From assembly GCA_016721005.1 (NCBI GenBank), contig JADKJM010000019.1, positions 124,001 to 188,000 on the forward strand: a DNA stretch of 64,000 bases. The letters are read 5' to 3'. The position numbers were made by a program, and so were the translations under genes. The first letter of the stretch is position 1. Each line of letters begins with the position of its first letter. This document shows, one piece after another, positions 36,645 to 44,642 of this stretch. Below the pieces are notes generated by a model. It was not told the origin of the DNA, ran no database searches, and saw only the letters and a list, made by a program, of their open reading frames with translations. This stretch comes from Flavobacteriales bacterium. Lineage in GTDB: Bacteria; Bacteroidota; Bacteroidia; Flavobacteriales_F; PHOS-HE28.

Positions 36645-37619
36645 TCACTTGGTTCGCTCCACGGTGAGTTGGACGAGGCCCTCCAGCGCATCACGGGCAT
36701 CGTTCTGCGGGAAGGTGTGCAGCACGGCGATGGCGCGATCGCGATAGTCGTACATGCAACGCGTGGCGTGTGCGATGCCACCGGCCTGCACCACTAGTTC
36801 GATCACGCGCGCCACGGCGGGTCCATCGTCGCTTTTGTTCTTCACGGTGTGTACCATGAAGCGACGATCGGTCTTGTCCACTTTCTGCAACGCGTGGATG
36901 AGCGGTAGCGTCAACTTCTTCTCCTTGATATCGAGCCCGCTGGGCTTGCCGATGTCGAGTCCGCTGCCGTAATCGAAGAGATCATCCTTGATCTGGAATG
37001 CGATGCCGACCAGCTCGCCGAACTGCCGCATGCGTTCGATCTCCTCAACAGAACGTCCGCTAGCACTTGCGCCACACGCACAGCAGGCGGCGATGAGGCT
37101 CGCCGTTTTCTGTCGGATGATGTCGAAGTAGATCTCCTCGTTGAAGTTGAGCGAGCGGGTCTTCTCGAGCTGGAGCAATTCACCTTCGCTCATTTCGCGC
37201 ACGGCACGGCTTACGATCCGCAGCAATTCGAATTCACCCTTATCCACGGCAAGCAACAATCCACGACTGAGCAGATAATCGCCCACGAGCACCGCGATCT
37301 TGTTCTTCCACAGCGCATTGATACTGAAGAAGCCACGCCGCATGGGGCTACCATCCACCACATCGTCGTGAACGAGTGTGGCCGTGTGAAGGAGTTCGAT
37401 CAGGCTCGCTGCGGTGAAGGCGCCTTCGGTGACCGGGCCGAAAAGGCGCGCGCTGAGCAGTGTGAACATGGGCCGCATCTGCTTGCCCTTGCGGCGCACG
37501 ATGTAGTGCATGATGCGGTCCAGCAGCGCCGTGCGGCTCCGCATCGCTTCGCGGAACCGGGGCTCGAACTCCTTCAGTTCCGCAGCGATGGGCCGCTGGA
37601 TATCGGCAAGGGACGGCAT
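36645..37619 (-). CDS. Polyprenyl diphosphate synthase (trans-type)
   Basis: This 324-residue enzyme lengthens isoprenoid diphosphates by adding isopentenyl units, giving the side chain of menaquinone. The first aspartate-rich motif HDDVVD is at residues 84-89 and the second, KDDLFDYGSG, is near 210; GKQMRP near 45-50 is the substrate-binding Lys/Arg region. The residues before the first motif (LIELLHTATLVH) fit long-chain (octaprenyl-type) synthases such as IspB. The ATG at 37619 is only 4 bases after a CATCTTTG box, so the transcript may be leaderless. A MORN lipoprotein gene follows after 3 bases. Confidence 0.92.
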   Translation of the reverse strand: MPSLADIQRPIAAELKEFEPRFREAMRSRTALLDRIMHYIVRRKGKQMRPMFTLLSARLFGPVTEGAFTAASLIELLHTATLVHDDVVDGSPMRRGFFSINALWKNKIAVLVGDYLLSRGLLLAVDKGEFELLRIVSRAVREMSEGELLQLEKTRSLNFNEEIYFDIIRQKTASLIAACCACGASASGRSVEEIERMRQFGELVGIAFQIKDDLFDYGSGLDIGKPSGLDIKEKKLTLPLIHALQKVDKTDRRFMVHTVKNKSDDGPAVARVIELVVQAGGIAHATRCMYDYRDRAIAVLHTFPQNDARDALEGLVQLTVERTK

Positions 37620-37623
37620 TGCG

Positions 37624-37631
37624 CAAAGATG
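37624..37631 (-). promoter_or_regulatory. Promoter -7 box before the prenyl synthase gene
   Basis: CATCTTTG on the minus strand differs from TAnnTTTG at one base and ends 4 bases before the ATG. Confidence 0.35.
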
Positions 37632-37704
37632 GGCCACAAGAAGCCGCCCGCGGGACAACCCGGAGGGCACCTTCTCGTCCGCAAGAAAGTCGGCCACCGC
37701 CGCC

Positions 37705-37712
37705 TACCTTTC
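37705..37712 (+). promoter_or_regulatory. Promoter -7 box before the outer-membrane protein gene
   Basis: TACCTTTC ends 6 bases before the ATG at 37719. It lies back to back with the divergent prenyl synthase promoter, about 75 bases away. Confidence 0.45.
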
Positions 37713-37718
37713 GATCCC

Positions 37719-38447
37719 ATGCGCCCCATCCTCCTTTTCCGGATCCTTCTCGTTGCCTGCTTGGCACTGTACATCACGACGGGGGATGCGCAGGATGTTC
37801 ACGGGTCGAAGAAGAAGACCAGGGTGGTGTTGTACAAGGAACGGTTGGCGGCACAGTTCGACACGGTGGATTGCGTGAAGAACGCGTTCAAGATCAATCC
37901 GCTGCTCTTCTTCCGCGGTGAGATCCCCATCTATTATGAGCATGCGTTGACACCCAAACTGAGTTTGGAGTTGGGCCTCGGCATCACGCTGCGCAATTAC
38001 CTCGCGCTGTCCTTTGTTGGTGATGATGCCGATGATTTCGGAGCAGGCACGGAGGTGATCCCGAACCTCAGCTACCACATGGGCGTGCGCTGGTATCTGG
38101 TGGACGACCTCGAACCGCAAGGGACCTACATGCAACTGGAATACGCGCACCTGGTCTACGCGAAGGATATCCGGGCCAAAGGAGATGATGGTCACTTCAT
38201 CGACGCTACGTATCGCGATGAGCGCACTTACAACGATGTCCGTTTGTACGCCGGTTACCAGACGCTGGCCTACAGCAACAACTGGCTGCTCGATTTCTAT
38301 GGTGGCGTGGCCTTCCGCGCGCGCAATAGCGCGATCGTGAACGAGAACCACGACCTCATGACGGACCAATACTCGTACACGGTCACGGAGAAGAGCGACA
38401 ATGTGCCGGCCTTCTTTCTAGGGCTGAAGTTGGGACTGGGATTCTGA
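37719..38447 (+). CDS. Outer-membrane beta-barrel protein of unknown function
   Basis: A 242-residue exported protein: signal peptide ending GDAQ, a short charged linker (GSKKKTR), then alternating strands with aromatic belts (PLLFFRGEIPIYYEH, LSLELGLGITL, MGVRWYLVDD, LLDFYGGVAFRAR). It ends LGLKLGLGF, the C-terminal Phe that BAM recognises. The strand pattern and size resemble the DUF3575/porin-like small barrels. Function unknown. It is divergent from the prenyl synthase gene, and an inverted repeat separates it from the convergent rlmN. Confidence 0.75.
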   Translation: MRPILLFRILLVACLALYITTGDAQDVHGSKKKTRVVLYKERLAAQFDTVDCVKNAFKINPLLFFRGEIPIYYEHALTPKLSLELGLGITLRNYLALSFVGDDADDFGAGTEVIPNLSYHMGVRWYLVDDLEPQGTYMQLEYAHLVYAKDIRAKGDDGHFIDATYRDERTYNDVRLYAGYQTLAYSNNWLLDFYGGVAFRARNSAIVNENHDLMTDQYSYTVTEKSDNVPAFFLGLKLGLGF

Positions 38448-38463
38448 GGAAGTCCTATGTCGT

Positions 38464-38517
38464 AAGCGGCGAGCGGCAAATGAATGTCGCCTTCAATCAA
38501 CTTGCCGCTCGCTGCTT
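38464..38517. repeat. Inverted repeat between convergent genes (possible bidirectional terminator)
   Basis: Arms 38464-38479 (aagcggcgagcggcaa) and 38502-38517 (ttgccgctcgctgctt) match at 15 of 16 positions around a 22-base loop, in the 90-bp gap between two converging genes. T-richness follows on the plus strand (tttcaactc) only weakly. Confidence 0.6.
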
Positions 38518-38537
38518 TTCAACTCGCCGCTTCCCAA

Positions 38538-39629
38538 CTACTTCATCAGGCGTTCGCCTTCCTTCTCCGCCGGTCGGTTCTTGTTCGCCAACTGGCCGCA
38601 GGCTGCATCGATGTCGCGACCACGGCTGCGCCGGATGCGTGTGATGATGCCCTTCCGCTCCAAGTGTTGCTGGAAGGCTTCGGCATCCTTGGTATCGGTT
38701 CGTTCAAATGAACCCGTCAGCCCGGGCACTGATCCGGGGTCGATGGGGTTGTATTCGATCAGGTTCACTTTCGCGTTGACGTCGCTGGCATATCGCACGA
38801 GTTCCTGCGCGTCCTGCATTGAATCGTTGAAGCCACGCAGCAGGATGTACTCGAAGGTGACATCACGTCGCGAGACCCGCGTGTAATAACGCAGGGCGTC
38901 CTTCAACTCGGCCAAGCTGTTCTGTTCGTTGATCGGCATGATGCGATCGCGCTTCGCATCGGTGGTGGCGTGCAGCGATAAGGCCAGATTGAAGCGCGCG
39001 CCATCGTCGGCGAGTTTGCGGATCATCTTGGCGATGCCGGCCGTGCTCACGGTGAGTCGTCGTGCGCCCATGCCGAGGCCATCCTCCGCGGAAATGCGCT
39101 CCGCACTGCGCATGGTATTCGCGTAATTGAGCAAGGGTTCGCCCATGCCCATGTACACGATGTTCGTCAGGCCCTGCTTGTGGTACTTGTGCGCGAGCTG
39201 ATCGAGGAGCACCACCTGGTCCACGATCTCAGCAGCCTCCAAGTTGCGGATCCGCTTGAGCTTACCCGTGGCGCAGAACGAACACGTGAGGCTGCATCCG
39301 ATCTGGCTGCTGATACACGCTGTAAGTCGTTTCGGTGAAGGAATGAGCACGCCTTCCACCACGTGACCGTCGAAGGTCTTGAAGGCGCACTTCACGGTGC
39401 CGTCCTTGCTCACTTGTTCTTCCGCGATGACCAGCGGACGTAAGACGGTGCGCTCCGCGAGTTGCGCGCGAAAAGCCTTCGGCAGATCGCTCATCGCATC
39501 GAAGGAGTGCGCGCGTTTCATCCAAAGCCACTCCCAGAGTTGCTTGGCGCGGTAAGACTTCTCGCCAATGTCAGCGACGAGGGTTTTGACCTCTTCTTGC
39601 GATAGTGTTCGGATGTCGGTGGTGCTCAT
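38538..39629 (-). CDS. rlmN: 23S rRNA (adenine2503-C2)/tRNA (adenine37-C2) methyltransferase
   Basis: RlmN is a radical-SAM enzyme that methylates C2 of A2503 in 23S rRNA and A37 of some tRNAs. The 363-residue protein has the CxxxCxxC cluster (CSLTCSFC) near residue 115. The N-terminal accessory domain carries YRAKQLWEWLW, and the SAM-binding region has MGMGEPLLNY near 155. The C-terminus has RRSRGRDIDAACGQLA, which includes the resolving Cys. The chosen ATG at 39629 overlaps as ATGA with the stop of a 42-residue upstream frame. Confidence 0.96.
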   Translation of the reverse strand: MSTTDIRTLSQEEVKTLVADIGEKSYRAKQLWEWLWMKRAHSFDAMSDLPKAFRAQLAERTVLRPLVIAEEQVSKDGTVKCAFKTFDGHVVEGVLIPSPKRLTACISSQIGCSLTCSFCATGKLKRIRNLEAAEIVDQVVLLDQLAHKYHKQGLTNIVYMGMGEPLLNYANTMRSAERISAEDGLGMGARRLTVSTAGIAKMIRKLADDGARFNLALSLHATTDAKRDRIMPINEQNSLAELKDALRYYTRVSRRDVTFEYILLRGFNDSMQDAQELVRYASDVNAKVNLIEYNPIDPGSVPGLTGSFERTDTKDAEAFQQHLERKGIITRIRRSRGRDIDAACGQLANKNRPAEKEGERLMK

Positions 39630-39754
39630 TTGTAAATGTCTTTGGCCGTTCTTCCGGCTTGGCTGAGCACATCCGAGGTCCGCCCCTTGGATCCTTGCCA
39701 TGCGCCGATGCGCTTCTTCTTGCGCTCGTCGAAGAGGATGCTGACGCCTTTCAT
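39626..39754 (-). CDS. Small basic protein upstream of rlmN (42 residues)
   Basis: A 42-residue frame (starts MKGVSILFDERKKKRIGAW, ends DIYK) ends in an ATGA overlap with the rlmN start. A TACCTTTA box lies 19 bases before its ATG. Promoter, spacing and coupling support translation, either as a small protein or as a leader that feeds ribosomes to rlmN. Composition is Lys/Arg-rich. I do not recognise the family. Confidence 0.5.
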   Translation of the reverse strand: MKGVSILFDERKKKRIGAWQGSKGRTSDVLSQAGRTAKDIYK

Positions 39755-39797
39755 GTTGAACTGATCTGTTCGGTAAAGGTAGGGTGATGGTCCACGC

Positions 39798-40460
39798 CTA
39801 CTCGATGATCGCCGCCGCCATTCTCAGATCCGTCAAAGTCGTCACTTTGAAATTCGCCGGCTCCCCCTCCACCAAACTCACCTTCACACCAAGTCGCTCC
39901 ACCATCGTGGCCTCATCGGTGAAGCTGGCATCGTAGGGCAGTTCGAAAGCCTTGCGCAAGAGATCGGCGTGGAAACATTGTGGCGTTTGCACCGCAAGCA
40001 ACCTGCTGCGATCCAGAGCGCGACTTCCATCGGCGGTGGTTTCGCGGATGCTCGGTACCACGGGCACTACCGGGATCGCCGCACCGGACTTGTCGGCGGC
40101 TTCAAAACAGCGGCTGATCAAATCCTTGCTCACCAGCGGACGTACACCATCGTGTACGGCAACAAGTCCATCACCTTCCACCTTCGCTAGACCAGCCTTC
40201 ACACTGTGGTATCGTTGCTCACCACCCGCTACCACCTGGTGTTCGATGAAAAACCGGTTGCCCATGCAGAGCGCTTTCCAAATATCGAAGTGGATCGCGG
40301 GCAGCACCACGATCAAGGGCATGGCCGGATCGAAGGCATGAAAGGCTTCAATGGTCCACATCAACAGCGGACGACCTTTCACAGGTTGGAATTGTTTGGG
40401 GACCGGACCGCCCAATCGCTTTCCACTGCCGCCGGCTACGATGATGGTGGAGTGTTGCAT
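39798..40460 (-). CDS. ispD: 2-C-methyl-D-erythritol 4-phosphate cytidylyltransferase
   Basis: IspD joins CTP and MEP in the third step of the MEP isoprenoid pathway. The 220-residue protein has the nucleotide-binding start IIVAGGSGKRLGGPVPKQF (residues 5-23), in place of the more common xAAGxGxRM. It also has VAVHDGVRPLVS near 95, QTPQCFHADLL near 145 and FTDEATMVERLG near 165. The ATG at 40460 places the nucleotide loop at the expected N-terminus; the frame is open upstream into an inverted-repeat element (40467 onward), so earlier starts are rejected. Confidence 0.94.
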   Translation of the reverse strand: MQHSTIIVAGGSGKRLGGPVPKQFQPVKGRPLLMWTIEAFHAFDPAMPLIVVLPAIHFDIWKALCMGNRFFIEHQVVAGGEQRYHSVKAGLAKVEGDGLVAVHDGVRPLVSKDLISRCFEAADKSGAAIPVVPVVPSIRETTADGSRALDRSRLLAVQTPQCFHADLLRKAFELPYDASFTDEATMVERLGVKVSLVEGEPANFKVTTLTDLRMAAAIIE

Positions 40461-40593
40461 GGGATTCACCGCAAAGGCGCGGAGACGCAAAGAACGCAGA
40501 GATGTACAAGTAGTACGAACTCGAGCGCAAACGATGACAGCAAGAATTGCTCGGCGACCTCCGCGACTTGGTGACTCTGCGGTGCTCTTCCGA
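40461..40593. repeat. Intergenic repeat-word region between ispD and queA
   Basis: Two degenerate, oppositely oriented words built from cgcagag/cgcggag bound this 133-bp gap: 40467-40501 (opens caccgcaaaggcg) and about 40552-40587 (ends gactctgcggtgctc). They belong to the same word family as 31839-31903 and 32790-32810. The pairing is weaker than in the other elements. Confidence 0.45.
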
Positions 40594-41643
40594 TCAGATC
40601 AACAGCATCGCATCCCCGTAACTGAAGAAACGGTACTTGTCCTTGATGGCCACCTTGTATGCATTCCACACGTGCTCGTAACCCCCGAAGGCGGCCACTT
40701 GCATGAGCAGGGTGCTCTCGGGCATGTGGAAGTTGGTGATCATGCTATCGGCGATGCTGAAGTCGTAGGGTGGGAAGATGAACTTGTTCGTCCACCCGTT
40801 GTAGGGTTTCATATGGTTCTCCGTGCTCACGCTGCTTTCGATGGCGCGCATGGTGGTGGTGCCCACGCAGCACACGCGCTTCTTCGTGTCCTTCGCCAGG
40901 TTCACAATATCGCAAGCTTCGCGGGAGATGATCACCTGCTCACTGTCCATCTTGTGCTTGGTGAGGTCCTCCACTTCCACCGGGCGGAAGCTGCCAAGGC
41001 CCACGTGCAGGGTCACTTCGGCGAATTCCATTCCCTTCAACTCCATGCGCTTCATCAGCTCGCGGCTGAAGTGCAGGCCTGCGGTCGGAGCGGCCACGGC
41101 GCCTTCCTCCTTGGCATAGATGGTCTGGTAGCGCTCGGCGTCGCTGGCCTCGGTCTCGCGACGGATGTAGCGTGGCAGCGGGGTCTCGCCCATTTCGGTG
41201 ATGGTCCGCTTGAACTCCTCGTACGTACCGTCGAACAGGAAACGCAGCGTACGGCCTCGGCTGGTGGTGTTGTCGATCACCTCGGCGACCAACTCATCGT
41301 CCTTGCCGAAGTAGAGCTTGTTGCCGATCCGGATCTTCCGGGCCGGATCCACGATCACATCCCACAGCAGGCTATCGCGGTTCAATTCGCGCAGCATGAA
41401 CACCTCGATCTTGGCGCCGGTCTTCTCCTTGTTGCCCCACATACGGGCCGGGAACACCTTCGTGTTATTCAGGATGAAGGTGTCGCCCTCATTGAAGTAG
41501 TCGAGGACGTTCTTGAACTTCTTGTGCTCGATCTTCCCGTCCTTGCGGTGCAGGACCATCAATTTGCTGCCGTCGCGGTCCTTGGTGGGATAAAGCGCGA
41601 TCTGCTCCTTGGGGAGGTTGAACTTGAAGGAAGTAAGTTTCAT
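40594..41643 (-). CDS. queA: S-adenosylmethionine:tRNA ribosyltransferase-isomerase
   Basis: QueA adds the cyclopentenediol precursor to 7-aminomethyl-7-deazaguanine in tRNA during queuosine synthesis, using SAM as ribosyl donor. The 349-residue protein shows the family landmarks ALYPTKDRDGSKLMVL near residue 15, FILNNTKVFPARMWG near 55, AAPTAGLHFS near 175, and STLLMQVAAFGGYEHV near the C-terminus. Length is typical (about 345). A TATCTTCG box 46 bases upstream suggests its own promoter although truB precedes it on the same strand. Confidence 0.97.
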   Translation of the reverse strand: MKLTSFKFNLPKEQIALYPTKDRDGSKLMVLHRKDGKIEHKKFKNVLDYFNEGDTFILNNTKVFPARMWGNKEKTGAKIEVFMLRELNRDSLLWDVIVDPARKIRIGNKLYFGKDDELVAEVIDNTTSRGRTLRFLFDGTYEEFKRTITEMGETPLPRYIRRETEASDAERYQTIYAKEEGAVAAPTAGLHFSRELMKRMELKGMEFAEVTLHVGLGSFRPVEVEDLTKHKMDSEQVIISREACDIVNLAKDTKKRVCCVGTTTMRAIESSVSTENHMKPYNGWTNKFIFPPYDFSIADSMITNFHMPESTLLMQVAAFGGYEHVWNAYKVAIKDKYRFFSYGDAMLLI

Positions 41644-41689
41644 GGGCTGGTGCGGGGTCTTACGGGGCCTCGCCGGGGTTTCGGGGCGC

Positions 41690-41697
41690 CGAAGATA
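41690..41697 (-). promoter_or_regulatory. Promoter -7 box for queA
   Basis: TATCTTCG on the minus strand, 46 bases upstream of the queA ATG, gives this gene a normal leader, unlike its neighbours. Confidence 0.4.
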
Positions 41698-41784
41698 GGC
41701 TCATGTGGAAGCCTTCGTCAAAGCCCTAGATGGACAAGGCTTTGCCGCGTTTTCGGCCCCGCGAACGGACCTTTTAGCAGCGGG

Positions 41785-42510
41785 TTATGAACCCCTGTTG
41801 ATAACCGGGGCGATGTGCTGGGACCATTCGACCGGTGGAAAGGCATTCTCCACCCGGTACGGACCGATGGCCGTGCGCCGCAACGCGCTGAGATAGGCCC
41901 CGCAACTGAGGACCTGCCCGATGTCGTGCGCCAGCGAACGGATGTATGTGCCCTTGCTCACGCGGGCCTCGAACTGCACTTCCGGACCGGTGATGGAGAT
42001 GATCTCCAGTGCGTGGATATGGACCTCCCTCGCCGGGATCTCCACCGCTTCGGCACGCTCCGGGTCACGCGCCATCCAATAAGCGCGCTCGCCCTCGACG
42101 CGTTTGGCCGAGAAGTTCGGCGGACGTTGCATCGACATCCCACGGAAACCCGCGAAGGCCGCGTTGATCACTACTTCATCCAAGTGCTCCCAAGGACCTG
42201 CGGGTTCCGGTTCCGTCTCCCGGTCGTAGCTCGGTGTGGTGGCCCCCAGCGTGATCGTCCCCACGTAGGTCTTCTCCAGACCGGTGAGTGCTTGCAACTC
42301 CTTCGTACCTGGACCGTAGCCGATGATCAAAAGACCGCTTGCCAGCGGATCCAATGTGCCTGCATGACCGACCTTGAAATTGCGGCGCTTCACCACACTG
42401 CGCATGGCACCGCGGATCTTGTTCACCGCATCATGGCTGGTCCATCCGAGCGGCTTATCGACCAGGATCAATCCACCACCATCGGGGTCGAATGTGTGGT
42501 CCGTGATCAT
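41785..42510 (-). CDS. truB: tRNA pseudouridine55 synthase
   Basis: TruB forms pseudouridine at position 55 in the T loop of tRNAs. The 241-residue protein has LVDKPLGWTSHD near residue 15, the catalytic motif GHAGTLDPLASGLL near 48 with Asp55, and TYVGTITLG near 84. The C-terminal half contains RPPNFSAKRVEGERAY and GTYIRSLAHDIG, both typical. It starts 8 bases after uppP in the ftsX-DUF3098-uppP-truB operon, an arrangement common in Bacteroidota. Confidence 0.97.
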   Translation of the reverse strand: MITDHTFDPDGGGLILVDKPLGWTSHDAVNKIRGAMRSVVKRRNFKVGHAGTLDPLASGLLIIGYGPGTKELQALTGLEKTYVGTITLGATTPSYDRETEPEPAGPWEHLDEVVINAAFAGFRGMSMQRPPNFSAKRVEGERAYWMARDPERAEAVEIPAREVHIHALEIISITGPEVQFEARVSKGTYIRSLAHDIGQVLSCGAYLSALRRTAIGPYRVENAFPPVEWSQHIAPVINRGS

Positions 42511-42518
42511 CCTCCGGA

Positions 42519-43316
42519 TCAGAGCATCTGCATGGGCACACCCAAAAGGTACAGCGCCACGATGATGCCGCCGACGACGATGCGATACCAGCCGAACGCT
42601 TTGAAGCCATGCTTGCTCAGGAAGGCGATGAAGGAGCGGATGGCGATGATCGCGACGATGAAGGCCACGATGTTACCGACCGCGAACAGCTTCCAATGCT
42701 CGGCGGTGAACCGGCCACCGTCGTGGACATAGTCGTACATCGATTTCACCGTCGCTCCGAACATGGTCGGTACGGCTAGGAAGAAGCTGAACTCGGCCGC
42801 GGTCCTGCGCGTGAGGCCTTGGGTCATGCCACCGATGATGGTGGCCGCTGACCGCGACACGCCGGGGACTACGGCGAGGCATTGCCATACTCCGATGATC
42901 GTGGCGCGCCCATAGCTGATCGGTCGTTGCTCATCCTCCTCACTTCCTCCAGGTGCCCAACGATCAATGAAGAGGAAGACGACGCCACCCGCGAGCAGCA
43001 TCACGCCGACCACGAACACGTTCTCCAGGAGCATATCGATCTGTTCCTTGAAGAGCAGGCCGACGATCACGGCCGGTATGAAAGCAGCAAGGAGCTTCAG
43101 GTAGAAGTCGATGCTTTGGAAGAAACGCTTCCAATAAAGCACGACCACGCTCAGGATCGTTCCGAACTGGATGGCGACGGTGAACAGCTTGACGAACTCA
43201 TCCTGCTGGATCCCCATGATGGTGGATCCGATGATCATGTGACCGGTGCTGGAGATCGGTAGGAACTCGGTGATCCCCTCGATGATGGCGAGGATGATGG
43301 CCTGGATCAGGGTCAT
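42519..43316 (-). CDS. uppP: Undecaprenyl-diphosphate phosphatase
   Basis: UppP (BacA) recycles the lipid carrier for cell-wall synthesis by removing a phosphate from undecaprenyl diphosphate in the inner membrane. The 265-residue protein has two signature loops: EGITEFLPISSTGH (residues 14-27), with the catalytic Glu and His, and PGVSRSAATI near 150, with the catalytic Arg. About eight membrane helices are visible. Nine bases separate it from DUF3098 and 8 from truB. Confidence 0.97.
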   Translation of the reverse strand: MTLIQAIILAIIEGITEFLPISSTGHMIIGSTIMGIQQDEFVKLFTVAIQFGTILSVVVLYWKRFFQSIDFYLKLLAAFIPAVIVGLLFKEQIDMLLENVFVVGVMLLAGGVVFLFIDRWAPGGSEEDEQRPISYGRATIIGVWQCLAVVPGVSRSAATIIGGMTQGLTRRTAAEFSFFLAVPTMFGATVKSMYDYVHDGGRFTAEHWKLFAVGNIVAFIVAIIAIRSFIAFLSKHGFKAFGWYRIVVGGIIVALYLLGVPMQML

Positions 43317-43325
43317 GGACGATGA

Positions 43326-43571
43326 CTACTTGCTGTGGTCGCGTTTCATGATCGCGTAGACCACGAAGAGGTAGCCGATCAGTGTGATGATCGGGGCCGC
43401 AGTGATGCGCCGTGGGCTGAAGATCTCCGATTCATCGAAGACGTTCGGATCGCCGCTGCCACCACCGCTCATGAGCACATAGCCCACCACCACGATGGCA
43501 AGGCCGATAAGCATCAACTTGTAATTGATGGCGGTGAACGCCATATCCTCGAAGTGGTCCTTCTTTGCCAT
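43326..43571 (-). CDS. DUF3098 family small membrane protein
   Basis: An 81-residue protein with two membrane helices (about residues 18-36 and 60-76) linked by a Gly-rich turn (SGGGSGDPN) and the motif FSPRRITAAP. This is the DUF3098 family of Bacteroidota, almost always found between ftsX and uppP as here (9-base gaps on both sides). A role alongside FtsX or cell-wall synthesis is suggested only by context. Confidence 0.9.
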   Translation of the reverse strand: MAKKDHFEDMAFTAINYKLMLIGLAIVVVGYVLMSGGGSGDPNVFDESEIFSPRRITAAPIITLIGYLFVVYAIMKRDHSK

Positions 43572-43580
43572 GTTGATCGA

Positions 43581-44459
43581 TCAGCTCCAGTGGATGGTCT
43601 CGTGATCCATGCGAATGTAGCGGCCCACCGCGAACCAGGTGGATGCCAGCGCGATGAGCAGGCCCACCACCAGTACCGCACCGAACAACATCGCCATGGA
43701 AAGCGCATTGGTATGTTCGAGAAGGGCGGGCACGTACCGTTTCGCCAGTTGGGCCAAGCCGACCAGCACGCCTACGGCCAACATGGAGGCCACAAGCCCT
43801 TGCCACAGGCCGCTCATGAGGAACGGCCTTTTGATGAACCAGCGCGTGGCCCCGACCAGGTGCATGGTGCGGATCACGAAGCGCTTGCTGTAGATCGCCA
43901 GGCGGATCGTGTTGTTGATCAGCGCCACCGCCACGATGAGCAACAGGCCCAGGAAGACCAGGCCGCCAATGTTCAGTGTGACGAAGTTGGCGTTGAGGTT
44001 CTCCACCGCTTCCACATTGTACACCACTTCGCTCACGCGCTCGTCCTTGCGCAGACTCTCGGCGATCCATCGCAAACTGTCGGGCTCAGCGTAAGCGAGT
44101 GCCACCTTCAATTGGATGTTCGGGTCGATCGGGCTCACCCCGCCGAGCACTTCCAAAAAATCCTCGCCGAGATCCTTCTTCAGCGTCTCCGCTGCTTCCT
44201 CCGGTGAAACGTATTCGGTCTGTCGGGTGAAGGCTTCGGCATCCAACTCCTTCCGGAAGCGCATCACATCCGCCTCCTTCAACTGCCGCTTCAGGAAGAC
44301 CTGCATCACCATGTCCTCCTTGAAGCTGCGCTCCAACGCTTTGCCATTGTACAGGATGAAGCCTTGCACGCCAAGCATCACCAGGACCAGTGTGATCCCG
44401 ATCACCGTGCTCACGCTGGCGGTGCGCGTACGTGCCTTGAATTGGCGGTCGATGCCCAT
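43581..44459 (-). CDS. ftsX: Cell division protein FtsX (ABC-type permease)
   Basis: FtsX pairs with the ATPase FtsE to control peptidoglycan hydrolases at the division site. The 292-residue protein has one N-terminal membrane helix (about 20-40) and an extracytoplasmic domain with VMQVFLK and AFTRQTEYVSPEEA (about 45-165). Three C-terminal helices carry the permease signature MHLVGATRWFIKRPF near 215. I chose the ATG at 44459; the frame stays open far upstream but only across the divergent leuS region. A TACATTCG box is 7 bases before the ATG. ftsE is not in the window, as usual for Bacteroidota. Confidence 0.95.
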   Translation of the reverse strand: MGIDRQFKARTRTASVSTVIGITLVLVMLGVQGFILYNGKALERSFKEDMVMQVFLKRQLKEADVMRFRKELDAEAFTRQTEYVSPEEAAETLKKDLGEDFLEVLGGVSPIDPNIQLKVALAYAEPDSLRWIAESLRKDERVSEVVYNVEAVENLNANFVTLNIGGLVFLGLLLIVAVALINNTIRLAIYSKRFVIRTMHLVGATRWFIKRPFLMSGLWQGLVASMLAVGVLVGLAQLAKRYVPALLEHTNALSMAMLFGAVLVVGLLIALASTWFAVGRYIRMDHETIHWS

Positions 44460-44466
44460 TGCGGCG

Positions 44467-44474
44467 CGAATGTA
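44467..44474 (-). promoter_or_regulatory. Promoter -7 box before ftsX
   Basis: TACATTCG on the minus strand ends 7 bases before the ftsX ATG and is the exact same octamer, at the same distance, as the one before the divergent leuS. Confidence 0.5.
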
Positions 44475-44503
44475 ATTGGGAGCGCGTTTGATGTGTGTGA
44501 GGA

Positions 44504-44620
44504 GCAGGGGCGGGAGCAGGGGCAAGTGTGTGCGGCTACGAATGTGTCGCGGCAGCTTCGTTGCCGAAGACGTGAACATCAGCCTTGAAATGAATTGCTT
44601 GCCCCTGCGCCTGCCCCTGC
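44504..44620. repeat. Inverted-repeat element in the ftsX/leuS divergent promoter region
   Basis: Arms 44504-44526 and 44598-44620 (23 bases, 21 matching; words gcaggggc and gcaggggcaag) enclose 71 bases. The right arm ends 7 bases before the leuS TACATTCG box. A related half-word precedes dnaG (35998-36027). Confidence 0.65.
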
Positions 44621-44627
44621 GCCTCTT

Positions 44628-44635
44628 TACATTCG
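44628..44635 (+). promoter_or_regulatory. Promoter -7 box before leuS
   Basis: TACATTCG ends 7 bases before the leuS ATG at 44643. Confidence 0.5.
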
Positions 44636-44642
44636 CCGCACA

